Shown here one piece after another: positions 1 through 8,300 of a DNA stretch of 46,922 bases. Below the pieces are notes generated by a model, which saw only the letters and a program-made list of their open reading frames with translations, was not told the DNA's origin and searched no databases. Numbering within the stretch: position 1 is the first letter of the stretch; each line of letters starts with the position of its first letter. The position numbers and the translations under genes are program-made. Source of the DNA: an uncultured Bacillota bacterium (GTDB lineage: Bacteria > Bacillota_I > Bacilli_A > RFN20 > CAG-826); contig CASFVT010000002.1 in assembly GCA_949298195.1 (NCBI GenBank), positions 1 to 46,922 of the forward strand, read 5' to 3'.

Positions 1-693
1 ATCACCGACGAGGAGAAGCACCGGAAGTTCGTCTGCGTCGATCCCCACGACATGCCGATCGTCGCCTTCGTCGACCCCCTCATGATGGCTACGATGCCGA
101 AGGGACTTACCGCGGCCACCGGAATGGACGCGATGACCCACGCCATCGAGGGCCTCATCACCAAGGCGGCCTGGGAACTCTCCGATTGCCTCCACCTCGA
201 GGCCATCGGCCTCATCGGGAAACACCTCCGCTCGGCCTATAAGGGCGAGAAGGAGGGGCGCGAAGGGATGGCCCTCGCCCAGTACATCGCCGGCATGGGC
301 TTCTCGAACGTCGGGCTTGGGATCGTCCACTCGATGGCCCACCCCCTCTCGGCCCTCTACGACACCCCCCACGGGGTTGCCTGCTCGATCCTCCTCCCCT
401 CGGGGATGAAGTACAACGCCGAGTACACCGGGGAGAAGTACAGGGAGATCTGCCGGGTCCTCAACGTCCCCGGCTACGAGAAGATGAACCAGGACGAGTA
501 CCGGGAAGCCGCCATCGAAGCGGTCAGTACCCTCTCCAAGGACGTCGGCATCCCAACCTCCCTCAAGGGCATCGTGAAGGAAGAAGACCTTTCCTTCCTC
601 GCCGATTCGGCCTTGGCCGATGCCTGCATGGGCGGGAACCCGCGTACTCCGAGCAAGGAAGAAGTCATCGCGATCTACCGTTCCCTCATGTAA
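1..693 (+). CDS. fucO: Lactaldehyde reductase / iron-containing alcohol dehydrogenase (C-terminal part)
   Basis: This is the C-terminal 230 residues of a group III Fe-dependent alcohol dehydrogenase; the reading frame is open from base 1, so the N-terminal NAD-binding half lies before the window. The visible part keeps the metal ligands of the family: Asp and His in GMDAMTHAIEG, His in HSMAHPL and His in DTPHG. It matches Escherichia coli FucO, from memory, along its whole length, including the VCVDPHD and YIAGMGFSNVGLG stretches. FucO reduces L-lactaldehyde to 1,2-propanediol with NADH during anaerobic fucose or rhamnose use in the cytosol. No fucose or rhamnose genes are in view, so the substrate is inferred from similarity. 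A strong intrinsic terminator follows the stop codon. Confidence 0.9.
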   Translation: MTDEEKHRKFVCVDPHDMPIVAFVDPLMMATMPKGLTAATGMDAMTHAIEGLITKAAWELSDCLHLEAIGLIGKHLRSAYKGEKEGREGMALAQYIAGMGFSNVGLGIVHSMAHPLSALYDTPHGVACSILLPSGMKYNAEYTGEKYREICRVLNVPGYEKMNQDEYREAAIEAVSTLSKDVGIPTSLKGIVKEEDLSFLADSALADACMGGNPRTPSKEEVIAIYRSLM

Positions 694-700
694 GGAAGAG

Positions 701-732
701 AAGGCCGGCCCTTTCGCGGGGCCGGCCTTTTT
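701..732 (+). terminator. Intrinsic terminator of fucO
   Basis: Perfect 11-bp stem (701-711 with 719-729), 7-base loop and a run of five T. It lies 7 bases after the fucO stop codon. Confidence 0.92.
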
Positions 733-734
733 CC

Positions 735-746
735 TATGATTGGGTC
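735..746 (+). promoter_or_regulatory. -10 element, leaderless start of the 747 gene
   Basis: TATGAT at 735-740 ends 6 bases before the ATG at 747. No Shine-Dalgarno fits in that space. It starts directly after the T tract of the fucO terminator. Confidence 0.6.
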
Positions 747-1064
747 ATGAAGTGGAGGAAAGTTTTCTCTAGTATCCTGATGGTCCTCGGGATCATCGGC
801 TTCCTCGGTGGGATTCCCCTCGCCTTCCTGGTGAAGGGCATCACCCAAGGCGAACTCCCCCTTGGGATCTGCATCGGGGTAACCGTCTCCGGCTTTATGC
901 TCATTTTCATTGCTCAGGTCATCATGACTGGCATCCGCCTCGAGAAGAGGAAGGGCGGTGGGGTCGAACCGGAAGGGAAACCCATTTTGCCACCCATTCC
1001 CTCCGACCCGGAGTTGAAATCTGACCTCCCTCCGATCCCATCCGACCCGGACGGGAAGGATTAG
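747..1064 (+). CDS. Small two-helix membrane protein with proline-rich tail
   Basis: A 105-residue protein I cannot assign to a family. Two hydrophobic helices are clear (about residues 8-29 and 38-62), joined by a short loop, followed by a basic stop-transfer segment (RLEKRKGGG) and a proline/acidic tail. The tail holds the octamer LPPIPSDP twice, about 12 residues apart, which looks like a small tandem duplication or a docking motif. Topology by the positive-inside rule places both ends in the cytoplasm (inference). There is no ribosome site; the -10 element ends 6 bases before the ATG, so the mRNA is probably leaderless. The gene is convergent with the next one and shares a two-way terminator with it. 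Confidence 0.7.
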   Translation: MKWRKVFSSILMVLGIIGFLGGIPLAFLVKGITQGELPLGICIGVTVSGFMLIFIAQVIMTGIRLEKRKGGGVEPEGKPILPPIPSDPELKSDLPPIPSDPDGKD

Positions 1065-1081
1065 CCCCCGCGATAGCATCT

Positions 1082-1107
1082 GAAAAGACCGCCGCGGCGG
1101 CCTTTTC
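1082..1107. terminator. Bidirectional terminator
   Basis: Near-perfect inverted repeat with a GCC-rich stem flanked by AAAA on the left and TTTT on the right. It serves the rightward gene ending at 1064 and the leftward gene ending at 1126. Confidence 0.8.
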
Positions 1108-1125
1108 CATTCGTTCTTGCCCGTT

Positions 1126-1701
1126 TTACTTGATCCAGTCGCGGCGCTTCAGCCCGATGAAGAGGCCGGCCCCGATGAGGATGAGCCCGGCGGCAAGCAA
1201 GATCGAGGTGAGGAAGTTGGTGAGATTGAAGCTCCCACCGTCCACGGCCGAAATGATGGCCGTCACGATGTAGCTCACGATGACGAAAGCCCCGTAAACG
1301 AGGCTGGAGACCGCCCCGGTCATCCCGAGCCACTTCTTGGGGACGAAGACGAAAACGAAAACGGAGACGAGGATGAGGACCCAGATCATCGAGCCGATGC
1401 CCCCGATGACGGAATTGACGTCCTCGTTCCCGAAGTCCAGGGCGCACTCACCGCAGACGGCGAGGATGAGGACCGAGGGGGCCAAGGCTTTCCAAGGGCT
1501 GTTGAAACCCGGGAGGCCGAAGACGAAGAGGACGTAGAAGCCGATGAGGACGATGAAGACGAAGAGGGTGACGATGAATTTGAAGACATCGTTGGTCGAT
1601 AACGAGTTCTCGAGGATGTAATTGACCAGGAGTAAGAGCCCGGCGACGAGGAACATGATCTGGGCGAACGTGATCTTCCGTTCGGATTTGGATGTGGACA
1701 T
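1126..1701 (-). CDS. Multi-pass membrane protein of unknown function
   Basis: 191 residues with six likely membrane helices (about residues 12-29, 40-63, 70-88, 97-117, 125-147 and 162-183) and very short loops; it ends in a basic KRRDWIK. No catalytic or transport motif is recognisable. The start ATG at 1701 is preceded by AGGAGG at 1712-1717 (10-base spacing) and by TATAAT at 1725-1730, so this is one of the few first genes here with a conventional leader and ribosome site. It is transcribed alone, towards the bidirectional terminator. General build resembles small unannotated Bacillota membrane proteins; function unknown. Confidence 0.7.
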   Translation of the reverse strand: MSTSKSERKITFAQIMFLVAGLLLLVNYILENSLSTNDVFKFIVTLFVFIVLIGFYVLFVFGLPGFNSPWKALAPSVLILAVCGECALDFGNEDVNSVIGGIGSMIWVLILVSVFVFVFVPKKWLGMTGAVSSLVYGAFVIVSYIVTAIISAVDGGSFNLTNFLTSILLAAGLILIGAGLFIGLKRRDWIK

Positions 1702-1711
1702 AAAGACATTG

Positions 1712-1730
1712 CCTCCTTTGCTTAATTATA
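1712..1730 (-). promoter_or_regulatory. -10 element and Shine-Dalgarno for the 1701 gene
   Basis: On the minus strand TATAAT (1730-1725) is followed by AGGAGG (1717-1712), then 10 bases to the ATG. Useful as a contrast with the leaderless starts elsewhere in the window. Confidence 0.6.
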
Positions 1731-1824
1731 TGGTCAGTTTGCATTACCAAGGGGGAAATCTTGGCAAAACCCCCTTGGATTTTGGAAAACGTCTGAGAAT
1801 CTTGTTTTTCGACAGGAAACGAAA

Positions 1825-1849
1825 GGCCGACCCCGAAACGAGGTCGGCC
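1825..1849 (-). terminator. Terminator of tRNA-Ser(CGA)
   Basis: 8-bp stem GGCCGACC/GGTCGGCC (1842-1849 with 1825-1832), followed on the minus strand by TTTCGTTT. It lies just downstream of the tRNA 3' end. Confidence 0.8.
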
Positions 1850-1860
1850 GCACGTCCATC

Positions 1861-1951
1861 TGGCGGAGAAACGGGGATTTGAACCCCGGCTGGGCTTGCA
1901 CCCACTATCAGTTTTCGAAACTGACCCCTTCAGCCGCTTGGGTATTTCTCC
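1861..1951 (-). tRNA. tRNA-Ser(CGA)
   Basis: 91-base class II tRNA. Acceptor stem GGAGAAA pairs with TTTCTCC, discriminator G, and CCA is encoded. The anticodon arm TCAGT-TTCGAAA-ACTGA gives anticodon CGA for UCG codons. A long variable arm and the GTTCAAATC T-loop are present. Confidence 0.96.
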
Positions 1952-1959
1952 GGCGCGTT

Positions 1960-1989
1960 ATATTAACGCCGGCCCGACCTCCTTTTCAA
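1960..1989 (-). promoter_or_regulatory. Promoter of tRNA-Ser(CGA)
   Basis: Minus-strand TTGAAA (1989-1984), 18 bases, then TAATAT (1965-1960), ending 8 bases before the tRNA 5' end. One of few promoters here with a recognisable -35. Confidence 0.6.
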
Positions 1990-2027
1990 GGAAATCTCTC
2001 CCTCTAGGAGGGAGGGGGTCGAAGCGC

Positions 2028-2042
2028 TATAATGGCCCGGTC
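2028..2042 (+). promoter_or_regulatory. -10 element, near-leaderless start of the GGDEF-EAL-like gene
   Basis: Perfect TATAAT at 2028-2033, 9 bases before the ATG at 2043. An AGGAGG at 2006-2011 is upstream of the -10 and so cannot serve as a ribosome site. Confidence 0.6.
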
Positions 2043-3815
2043 ATGGGTGTCAGTGCGCTGATCGAACTGAGTTCCTCCTACGATTGGGCCGGGCTTTTCG
2101 TCTTCTCGACGTGTCTAGTGCTCCTCTTCGTTATCTTCGCGGTCATCGGCTCCCACTTCGCCTTCTCCCTGGTAAGCGACAACGAGTATTCCCTCTCGGT
2201 GGCCCGCGAGACCTCGAGCGTCCGCTTCTTCCGCCTTGACCTTGCCCATCAGGAAGTGACCTACTTCAATCTCTCGAGCCTCCGCAACGTCCGCCACGCC
2301 ACCGTCAAGGACTTCATCGCCTCCTTTCCCTCGGCCGGGCGGGAACGCCTGGGTGCCTGGATCGACGAACTCGCCTCCGGCCGCCCGACCCCCGATTACC
2401 TCGAACTCGACGTTTACATTGGAAAGCGGGGAAAGCGCCAGCTCGTACCGAGTTTCCTCAAGATGACCGACGTCGACCTCCCCAAGGGCATCATTCACCT
2501 TGAGAGCTACCTACTCTCGGCCCTCGGCCCTTCCTCCCCGACCCTCGGCTTCCGCCTCTCGACCGAGGACGAGTTCGCCGAGGCCCTCAAAAGCAACGGC
2601 CCCGGACGCGGCTTCACCTTTTGCTTCTCCTTCTATCCCCAGAAGAACCGGGCCAGCAAAACCAAGGTCCGCTTCTCCAAGGAACTCTCCTCCCGTTTCC
2701 GGGGGCTGGTCGCTCCCTATGTCAAGGGGAATCAGCGCCTCCTCCCTTGTTCGGAAAGCGAGTTCGTCCTCGCCAACTTCGACATGGCCGAGCGGAGCGA
2801 AGCCATCGACTTCGCCCTCCGGGCCCGCAAGGGGATCGAGACCCTCCTCATAACCACGCGGAAAAAGAAGGAGCCCCTCTTCGAATGCCGAATCGGCATC
2901 GTCGTCAACCGCGACCTGGCCGGCGATAGCGATGCCATCATCGCCGAAAGCCGCTCCTCGGCGGAACTGGCTCGGGCAAACGATGTCGGCTTCGAGTTCT
3001 ATTCCCGCGAGAGGGCTTCCCTCACCCGGGAAGACGAGGTCGGCATCTTCAAAAACGAGGTCGAGCGGATAATCGATTCGAAGAAGATATCCATTGCCTA
3101 CCGCCCCGTCTACTCGGTGACCCGCCGCTTCGTCTACGCCTACCTTTCGGAAGCCAAGCCGGTCAATACCTCCTTTGCGAACATCGACGAACTCAAGAAC
3201 TACGCCCGTCGGGCCAAGGACGACAAGAACCTCTTCGCCCACGTGGCCAAGCAGACCATCTCCCGGTTCGTCAACGAACGGGAACTGAAGTCCCAAAAAC
3301 TCGTCTTCCCGGTCCGTTATGACGAGCTCCCCCTCATCCAAAGCTTCTTCCCCCGGTATCGGACGGCCAAGGAAGCCAACCTCTCCTTCCTTTTCAAGGA
3401 AGACGACTGCGTTCAGAACATCGGTCCCGGGCGGATCGACGACTTCGTCCTCGCCCTCACTAACCTCAAGGAACGGGACTTCCAAATCGCCTTCTCCCTC
3501 TCCGGGAACGGCCTCCTCCTCGACCAGAAGGCCCTCGCCCTCTCCGATGCCTTCTACGTCGACTTCTCCTCGACCGGGGGAAGCCACATGGACACCCGCG
3601 TCCGGAGCCAGCTCCACGCCCTCGTCGAGAAGCTCCTCAAGTTCAAGAAGCCGATCGTTGCCTCGAACCTCCCGACCTGGACCTCCCTCGAACTGGTGGT
3701 CGGAAGCGGCATCGACTACATCAGCTGCGACTGTTTTGCCGGATACGACATCAACCTCCGGCCGGTCAACCCCAAGAACATCCAACGGATTCAGAACCTC
3801 CGGGAAAGGAAATAG
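2043..3815 (+). CDS. Membrane-anchored degenerate GGDEF-EAL protein
   Basis: 590 residues. One N-terminal membrane helix (about residues 15-40) precedes a cytoplasmic part with the outline of a GGDEF domain (about 170-330) and an EAL domain (about 335-590). Both active sites are lost: the GGDEF loop reads CSESEF, and the EAL signature after YRPVYS reads YLSEA instead of EAL, with no DDFG-like loop later. I read it as a pseudo-enzyme, perhaps a nucleotide or protein sensor, rather than a cyclic-di-GMP enzyme (inference; fold assignment is by pattern only). An upstream in-frame extension to 1896 would overlap the tRNA gene and the TATAAT box, so ATG 2043 is chosen. proS follows after 4 bases with its ribosome site inside this gene, so the two are co-transcribed. 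Confidence 0.6.
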   Translation: MGVSALIELSSSYDWAGLFVFSTCLVLLFVIFAVIGSHFAFSLVSDNEYSLSVARETSSVRFFRLDLAHQEVTYFNLSSLRNVRHATVKDFIASFPSAGRERLGAWIDELASGRPTPDYLELDVYIGKRGKRQLVPSFLKMTDVDLPKGIIHLESYLLSALGPSSPTLGFRLSTEDEFAEALKSNGPGRGFTFCFSFYPQKNRASKTKVRFSKELSSRFRGLVAPYVKGNQRLLPCSESEFVLANFDMAERSEAIDFALRARKGIETLLITTRKKKEPLFECRIGIVVNRDLAGDSDAIIAESRSSAELARANDVGFEFYSRERASLTREDEVGIFKNEVERIIDSKKISIAYRPVYSVTRRFVYAYLSEAKPVNTSFANIDELKNYARRAKDDKNLFAHVAKQTISRFVNERELKSQKLVFPVRYDELPLIQSFFPRYRTAKEANLSFLFKEDDCVQNIGPGRIDDFVLALTNLKERDFQIAFSLSGNGLLLDQKALALSDAFYVDFSSTGGSHMDTRVRSQLHALVEKLLKFKKPIVASNLPTWTSLELVVGSGIDYISCDCFAGYDINLRPVNPKNIQRIQNLRERK

Positions 3816-3819
3816 GAAA

Positions 3820-5250
3820 ATGGACAAGAAAAACGAGGCCATCACCTCACGCGACGTCGACTTCGCCAAGTGGTACACCGATGTGTGCCGCAAGGCCGAG
3901 CTCATGGACTATAGCTCGGTCAAGGGCTTCATCAACTACTTGCCATACGGCTATGGCATCTGGGAGGCCATCAAGGAGTTTGCCGACCGGCTCTTCAAGG
4001 AGAAGGGAGCGGAGAACGTCTACCTTCCCTCGGTCATCCCGATGTCGATGTTCGATCGGGAAAAGGAGCACGTCGAGGGCTTTGCCCCCGAGATCCTCGT
4101 CGCGACCATCGGCGGGGGCAAGCGCCTCGAGGATCCCCTCGTCATCCGCCCGACCAGCGAGATCCTTTTCTCCGACCTCTACAAGCACCTGGTCAAGAGC
4201 TACCGCGACCTCCCCAAGCGCTTCAACCAGTGGTGCTCGGTCGTCCGTTGGGAGAAGACGACCCGCCCCTTCCTGAGGGGAAGCGAGTTCCTTTGGCAAG
4301 AGGGACACTGTCTCTTCGAGACCGAGAAGGAAGCCAACGACAACGCCCTCGAGATGCTCGAGGTCTATGACCGAATCGGTCGCGAATGCCTGGCCATCCC
4401 CTTCCTCAAGGGAAAGAAGAGCGCCCACGAGACCTTCGCCGGGGCAGTGGCCACCTATTCGATCGAGGCCCTCATGCACGACGGGAAGGCCCTGCAGGCC
4501 GGGACGACCCATTACCTCGGGACGGGCTTTGCCAAAGCCGGGGGAATTGCCTTCCAAGGCCGGAACAACGCCCTTGAGACCCCGCATCAATCCTCGTGGG
4601 GCATTTCGACCCGCCTCATCGGGGCCGTCATCATGGTCCACGGAGACGACAACGGCCTCGTCCTTCCCCCGATGGTCGCCCCGATCCAAGCCGTCATCGT
4701 CGGGATCAAGTCCCAAGACGAGAAAGTGAAGGAGGCTTGTAGGGGCCTTTACGAAGAACTGAAACGGGCCGGGATCAGGGTCAAGCTCGACCTCGATCCG
4801 AGCAAGACCCCGGGCTGGAAGTTTGCCGAGTACGAGATGAAGGGGGTTCCCCTCCGAATCGAAATCGGCCCCCGTGACATCGAAAGCGGGCTCTCTGGGC
4901 TTGCCATCCGCTTCTCGGGCGAGAAACGGAGTGTCAAGTTGAACGAAATCGCTCACCAGATCCCCTTGCTTTTGAGGGAAATCCAAGAGGGTATGTACCT
5001 CGCGGCCAAATCCAGGCTCGAGGCTTCGATCGTCGATGTCGAGACGCTCGAGGAGCTGAAAGCCACCCTCGAGAAGGGGGGGTACGCCCGGATGGCCTAT
5101 TGTGGGGAAGAGGAGTGCGAACTGAAGATCAAGGAACTCACCCTCGGGGGAACCGCCCGCTGTATCTACCAAGAGAACGTGGAGGGGAAGACCTGCCCCG
5201 TCTGCGGGAAGAAGGCCACGGTCGTTTCCTACTTCGCGAAGGCCTATTGA
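3820..5250 (+). CDS. proS: Prolyl-tRNA synthetase, short archaeal/Thermus type
   Basis: 476 residues, the size of the Thermus/archaeal-type ProRS and not the longer E. coli type with an inserted editing domain. It charges tRNA-Pro in the cytosol. Class II motifs are visible: the RPTSE motif near residue 110, the motif 2 region RFNQWCSVVRWE with FLRGSEFLWQEGH, and motif 3 in the GLAIRFSGEKR-side region. The anticodon-binding domain follows (VIVGIKS onward). The C-terminal zinc site keeps Cys428, Cys433, Cys459 and Cys462, spaced as in Thermus. The start ATG at 3820 has AAAGGA upstream, inside the preceding gene. A perfect terminator follows. Confidence 0.95.
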   Translation: MDKKNEAITSRDVDFAKWYTDVCRKAELMDYSSVKGFINYLPYGYGIWEAIKEFADRLFKEKGAENVYLPSVIPMSMFDREKEHVEGFAPEILVATIGGGKRLEDPLVIRPTSEILFSDLYKHLVKSYRDLPKRFNQWCSVVRWEKTTRPFLRGSEFLWQEGHCLFETEKEANDNALEMLEVYDRIGRECLAIPFLKGKKSAHETFAGAVATYSIEALMHDGKALQAGTTHYLGTGFAKAGGIAFQGRNNALETPHQSSWGISTRLIGAVIMVHGDDNGLVLPPMVAPIQAVIVGIKSQDEKVKEACRGLYEELKRAGIRVKLDLDPSKTPGWKFAEYEMKGVPLRIEIGPRDIESGLSGLAIRFSGEKRSVKLNEIAHQIPLLLREIQEGMYLAAKSRLEASIVDVETLEELKATLEKGGYARMAYCGEEECELKIKELTLGGTARCIYQENVEGKTCPVCGKKATVVSYFAKAY

Positions 5251-5265
5251 GCGTTAATTCGAGTG

Positions 5266-5288
5266 AGCGGCCATAGGCCGCTTTTTTC
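5266..5288 (+). terminator. Terminator after proS
   Basis: 7-bp stem AGCGGCC/GGCCGCT with a 3-base loop and six T. Confidence 0.92.
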
Positions 5289-5324
5289 TTTCTCCCACCT
5301 AGCCAAGGGCGACGGCTCTTGGGT

Positions 5325-5339
5325 TATAATCCAAGCGAT
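5325..5339 (+). promoter_or_regulatory. -10 element, near-leaderless start of the helicase gene
   Basis: Perfect TATAAT at 5325-5330, 9 bases before ATG 5340. A TTG at 5319 in the same frame lies upstream of the -10 and cannot be the start. Confidence 0.6.
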
Positions 5340-8300
5340 ATGTCCCAAGCGCGTTTCTCTTTCCTCCTCGACGGGCTCGAGGATCTCTCCTATCCCTCAT
5401 ACCAAGCCGAAAAGGCCATCCGCTCCTATTCCCCCGGTGACCGCCCGAACGCCTTTTCCTTCCTCAAGGGCATCTACCTCGAGGGTCACGCCCCGGGGAC
5501 CTACCGTGACCTCGTCATCTCCCTCGAGGCCGATTTCCCCGGTTTTTCCTTCCCCGACGTCCATCTCGCCCGGCTCGGGGTTGCCGAGAAGGCCATCGTC
5601 GACTCCTTTTCCTATGGCCTTGACGAGAAAGCCCTCCTTGAGCTCACGGAACCGCGCGAAGTCCATCTTCGCCTCCGTCTCATTGCCCCCGGGGGCGAGA
5701 TCGCCCATCACGACGCCAAGATCAAGGCCCTTCCGGTTGGCCTGGCCCTCACCAAGGAGGCCGATCCCGTCCTTCTTGCCTCCTACGTGACGAGTGAGGA
5801 CTCCGAAGTCGGGAAGGCTTTCGGGAAAGCCCTCGGGTTGGCCAAGAAAAAGGGCGTCCGCCTCGATGGCTACCTCGACCGTGACCCGAACGCCGTCCTC
5901 GCGGCCGCCGAGACGATCTACCGCTCCCTCCTCGAGGAGAAGATCGAGACCGTGGCCATGCCGACCGGGCGGGGAAGGATCTACGAAAGCGTCGCCCTCC
6001 CCGGCACGACCCTCCTCAATAAGAAGGGCACCTCCCTTGAGATCGCCCTCGTCTACGCTTCCCTCCTCGAGAAGGCGAACCTCCACCCCCTCATCCTCCT
6101 TTACGAGGACAAGGCAGCGGTGGGCCTCTACCTCGATGAGGAACTCGGGAGTTCTCCCCTCAACCGGAACGGGGCCTCGCTTCTGGTCATGGCCAGCCGC
6201 GGCTACGACCGCCTCCTTCTCATCGATCCCTCGAGCGGCCTCCCCCCGGAGGAGGCCCGGAACAAGGCCTATCAGGACCTCGATGTGGGCAAGCGCTTCC
6301 TCCTCGCCATCGACGTCAACGCGGCCAGGAAGGAACACATCCTCCCCCTGCCTACCCCCGATGAGAAAGGCAACATCGTCTTCCCGAGCTTCGAACGGGA
6401 GGGGCCGGATGGCCTCCGGGGAGTCGATGAGGGTTCCCGCCGTTACATCGATAGCGAAGACCGCGGCGACAAAAACCGTTACGACCACTGGCTCGATCGT
6501 CTCCTCGACCTCAATCTCAAGAACCGCCTCATCAACCTCCGCCCGAATAGAAGCCTCCCTCAACTACTGGTCCCCGATGCCGAGAAGTTCCTGGATTTGC
6601 TTAAGGAGAACCGCAAACTCGTCCTCTCTCCCTATGAGAGTTACGTCAGCAACTCGAAGCGGGGGGATGGGCTCCTCGACTTCCCGCTTTCCTATTTCGC
6701 CAAGATCGCGGAGGAGAACTACGAACGGGGCATCGTCCCTTTCCTTCTCTCCGGGGAAGAGGCGAATGACGACGTCATCAAGGCCCTATCCCGGAAAAGC
6801 AACACCGCCCTCGAGGAAAGCGGCTCCAATCCCCTCTTCCTCACCATCGGCCTTCTCCGCTATTTCGACAACGACCGGGCAGCCAGCCGCGGAAAAGGGG
6901 CGATGTATGCCCCGATCCTCCTCCTCCCGGTGAAGATCCCCCTCCGGAAAAGCGGGGCGCACTTCCATTTCGAATACGATTACGATGACATCACCGTCAA
7001 CACGACCCTCTTCGAATACCTCGACCAGGCCTTTGGGATCGACCTCTCGCCCCTGGAAGGGACGATCAGGCGGAAGGACGGTCAGGTCGACCTCCGCCTC
7101 ATCTACAACTACATCCGGGGGAAGATTGCCGCCAAGAAGGGCTTTGCCCTCATCGAGAATGCCTCCGGGATCGGCCTTTTCTCATTCGCCCACTTCGTCA
7201 TGTGGGACGACCTCCGCCGACGGAAGGACGACCTTCTCAAAAACCCCCACATCGCTTCCCTTGTTTCCGGGGAGATCTCCTTCCGGGAGCCGGAAGGCCT
7301 TCTAGGGAAAGAGGAACTCGATTCCTCGAAGGAACCTCTACATCCCCTCCCCCTCCCGGCCGATTCCTCTCAGATCAAGGCCATCGACGATGCCCTCAAG
7401 GGAGCCAGCTTCGTCATGGACGGCCCCCCGGGAACCGGGAAGTCCCAGACCATCGCCAACATGATCGTCGCCTTCCTCACGGAGGGAAAGAAAGTCCTCT
7501 TCGTCGCCGAGAAGGAAGTGGCCCTCGACGTCGTCAAGAAACGTCTCGACCAGATCGGCCTCGGGCGTTTCGCCCTCTTCCTCTCCTCTTCGCGGACGGC
7601 CAAGGGCGAGGTCCTTTCCTCCCTTGGGGAACTGATCGGCCTCGGGGCCCTTAAAAGCGACATCTCGTTCGAGGAGAAAAGCACAGCCTTCAAGAAGAAG
7701 GGCGACGAACTCAACAGGATCGTCGATTCGATCCATGGGAAAGGCCAGTTCCTCTTCTCGATCGAGAAGGGAATCGACCTCTACCTCGAGACCCTCGCGG
7801 GGCGGACGAAGTTCGATTTCCCCCTCGACGAGGCCCGTCGGCTTGACCTTGCGACCTACCGCACGAGCGTCGATTCCATCAAGGAACTCGCCTACGCCGA
7901 CGAGAAGGCCAACGGGGCCGGGGCCTCGCCCTTCACCCCCTTCACCGGCCGGGAGTACAGTCCCATCGTCCGCGATGCCCTCCTCGAGGAACTTCGCCCC
8001 CTCGTCGACCTCGACCAGGAACTCTACTTGGCCGAGCACAATGCCTTCTCTTGCTATCCCAGCCTCCCAAAAACGCGGCAAAACGCCCTCCTCTTCAAGG
8101 AAATCGTCGATCTTGATGCCTCTTCGGGGGGACTTTTCGCCTCCTATTACCTCGATCCGGATTCCCGTTTGAAGGACGAAGAGACACGGCGAACCATTGC
8201 CACAATGGCGAAAAAGGAGGCGGCCAGGAAGAAGATCCTTGCCCTCTTCAAGGAAAGCGCGTTCAACCTTCCCGCCGAAGCCCTCGAACAACGCGAAAGG

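Noticed and set aside
1622-1882. 86-codon plus-strand frame near tRNA-Ser(CGA)
   Set aside because: Overlaps the 1701 gene and the tRNA terminator; no plausible protein pattern.
2511-3905. Long minus-strand open frame opposite the GGDEF-EAL-like gene
   Set aside because: Mirror of a real gene in GC-rich DNA; composition is Glu/Asp/Val/Gly-heavy without any fold pattern.
5319-5339. TTG start for the helicase seven codons upstream
   Set aside because: The TTG precedes the perfect TATAAT, so it would lie upstream of the transcript start.
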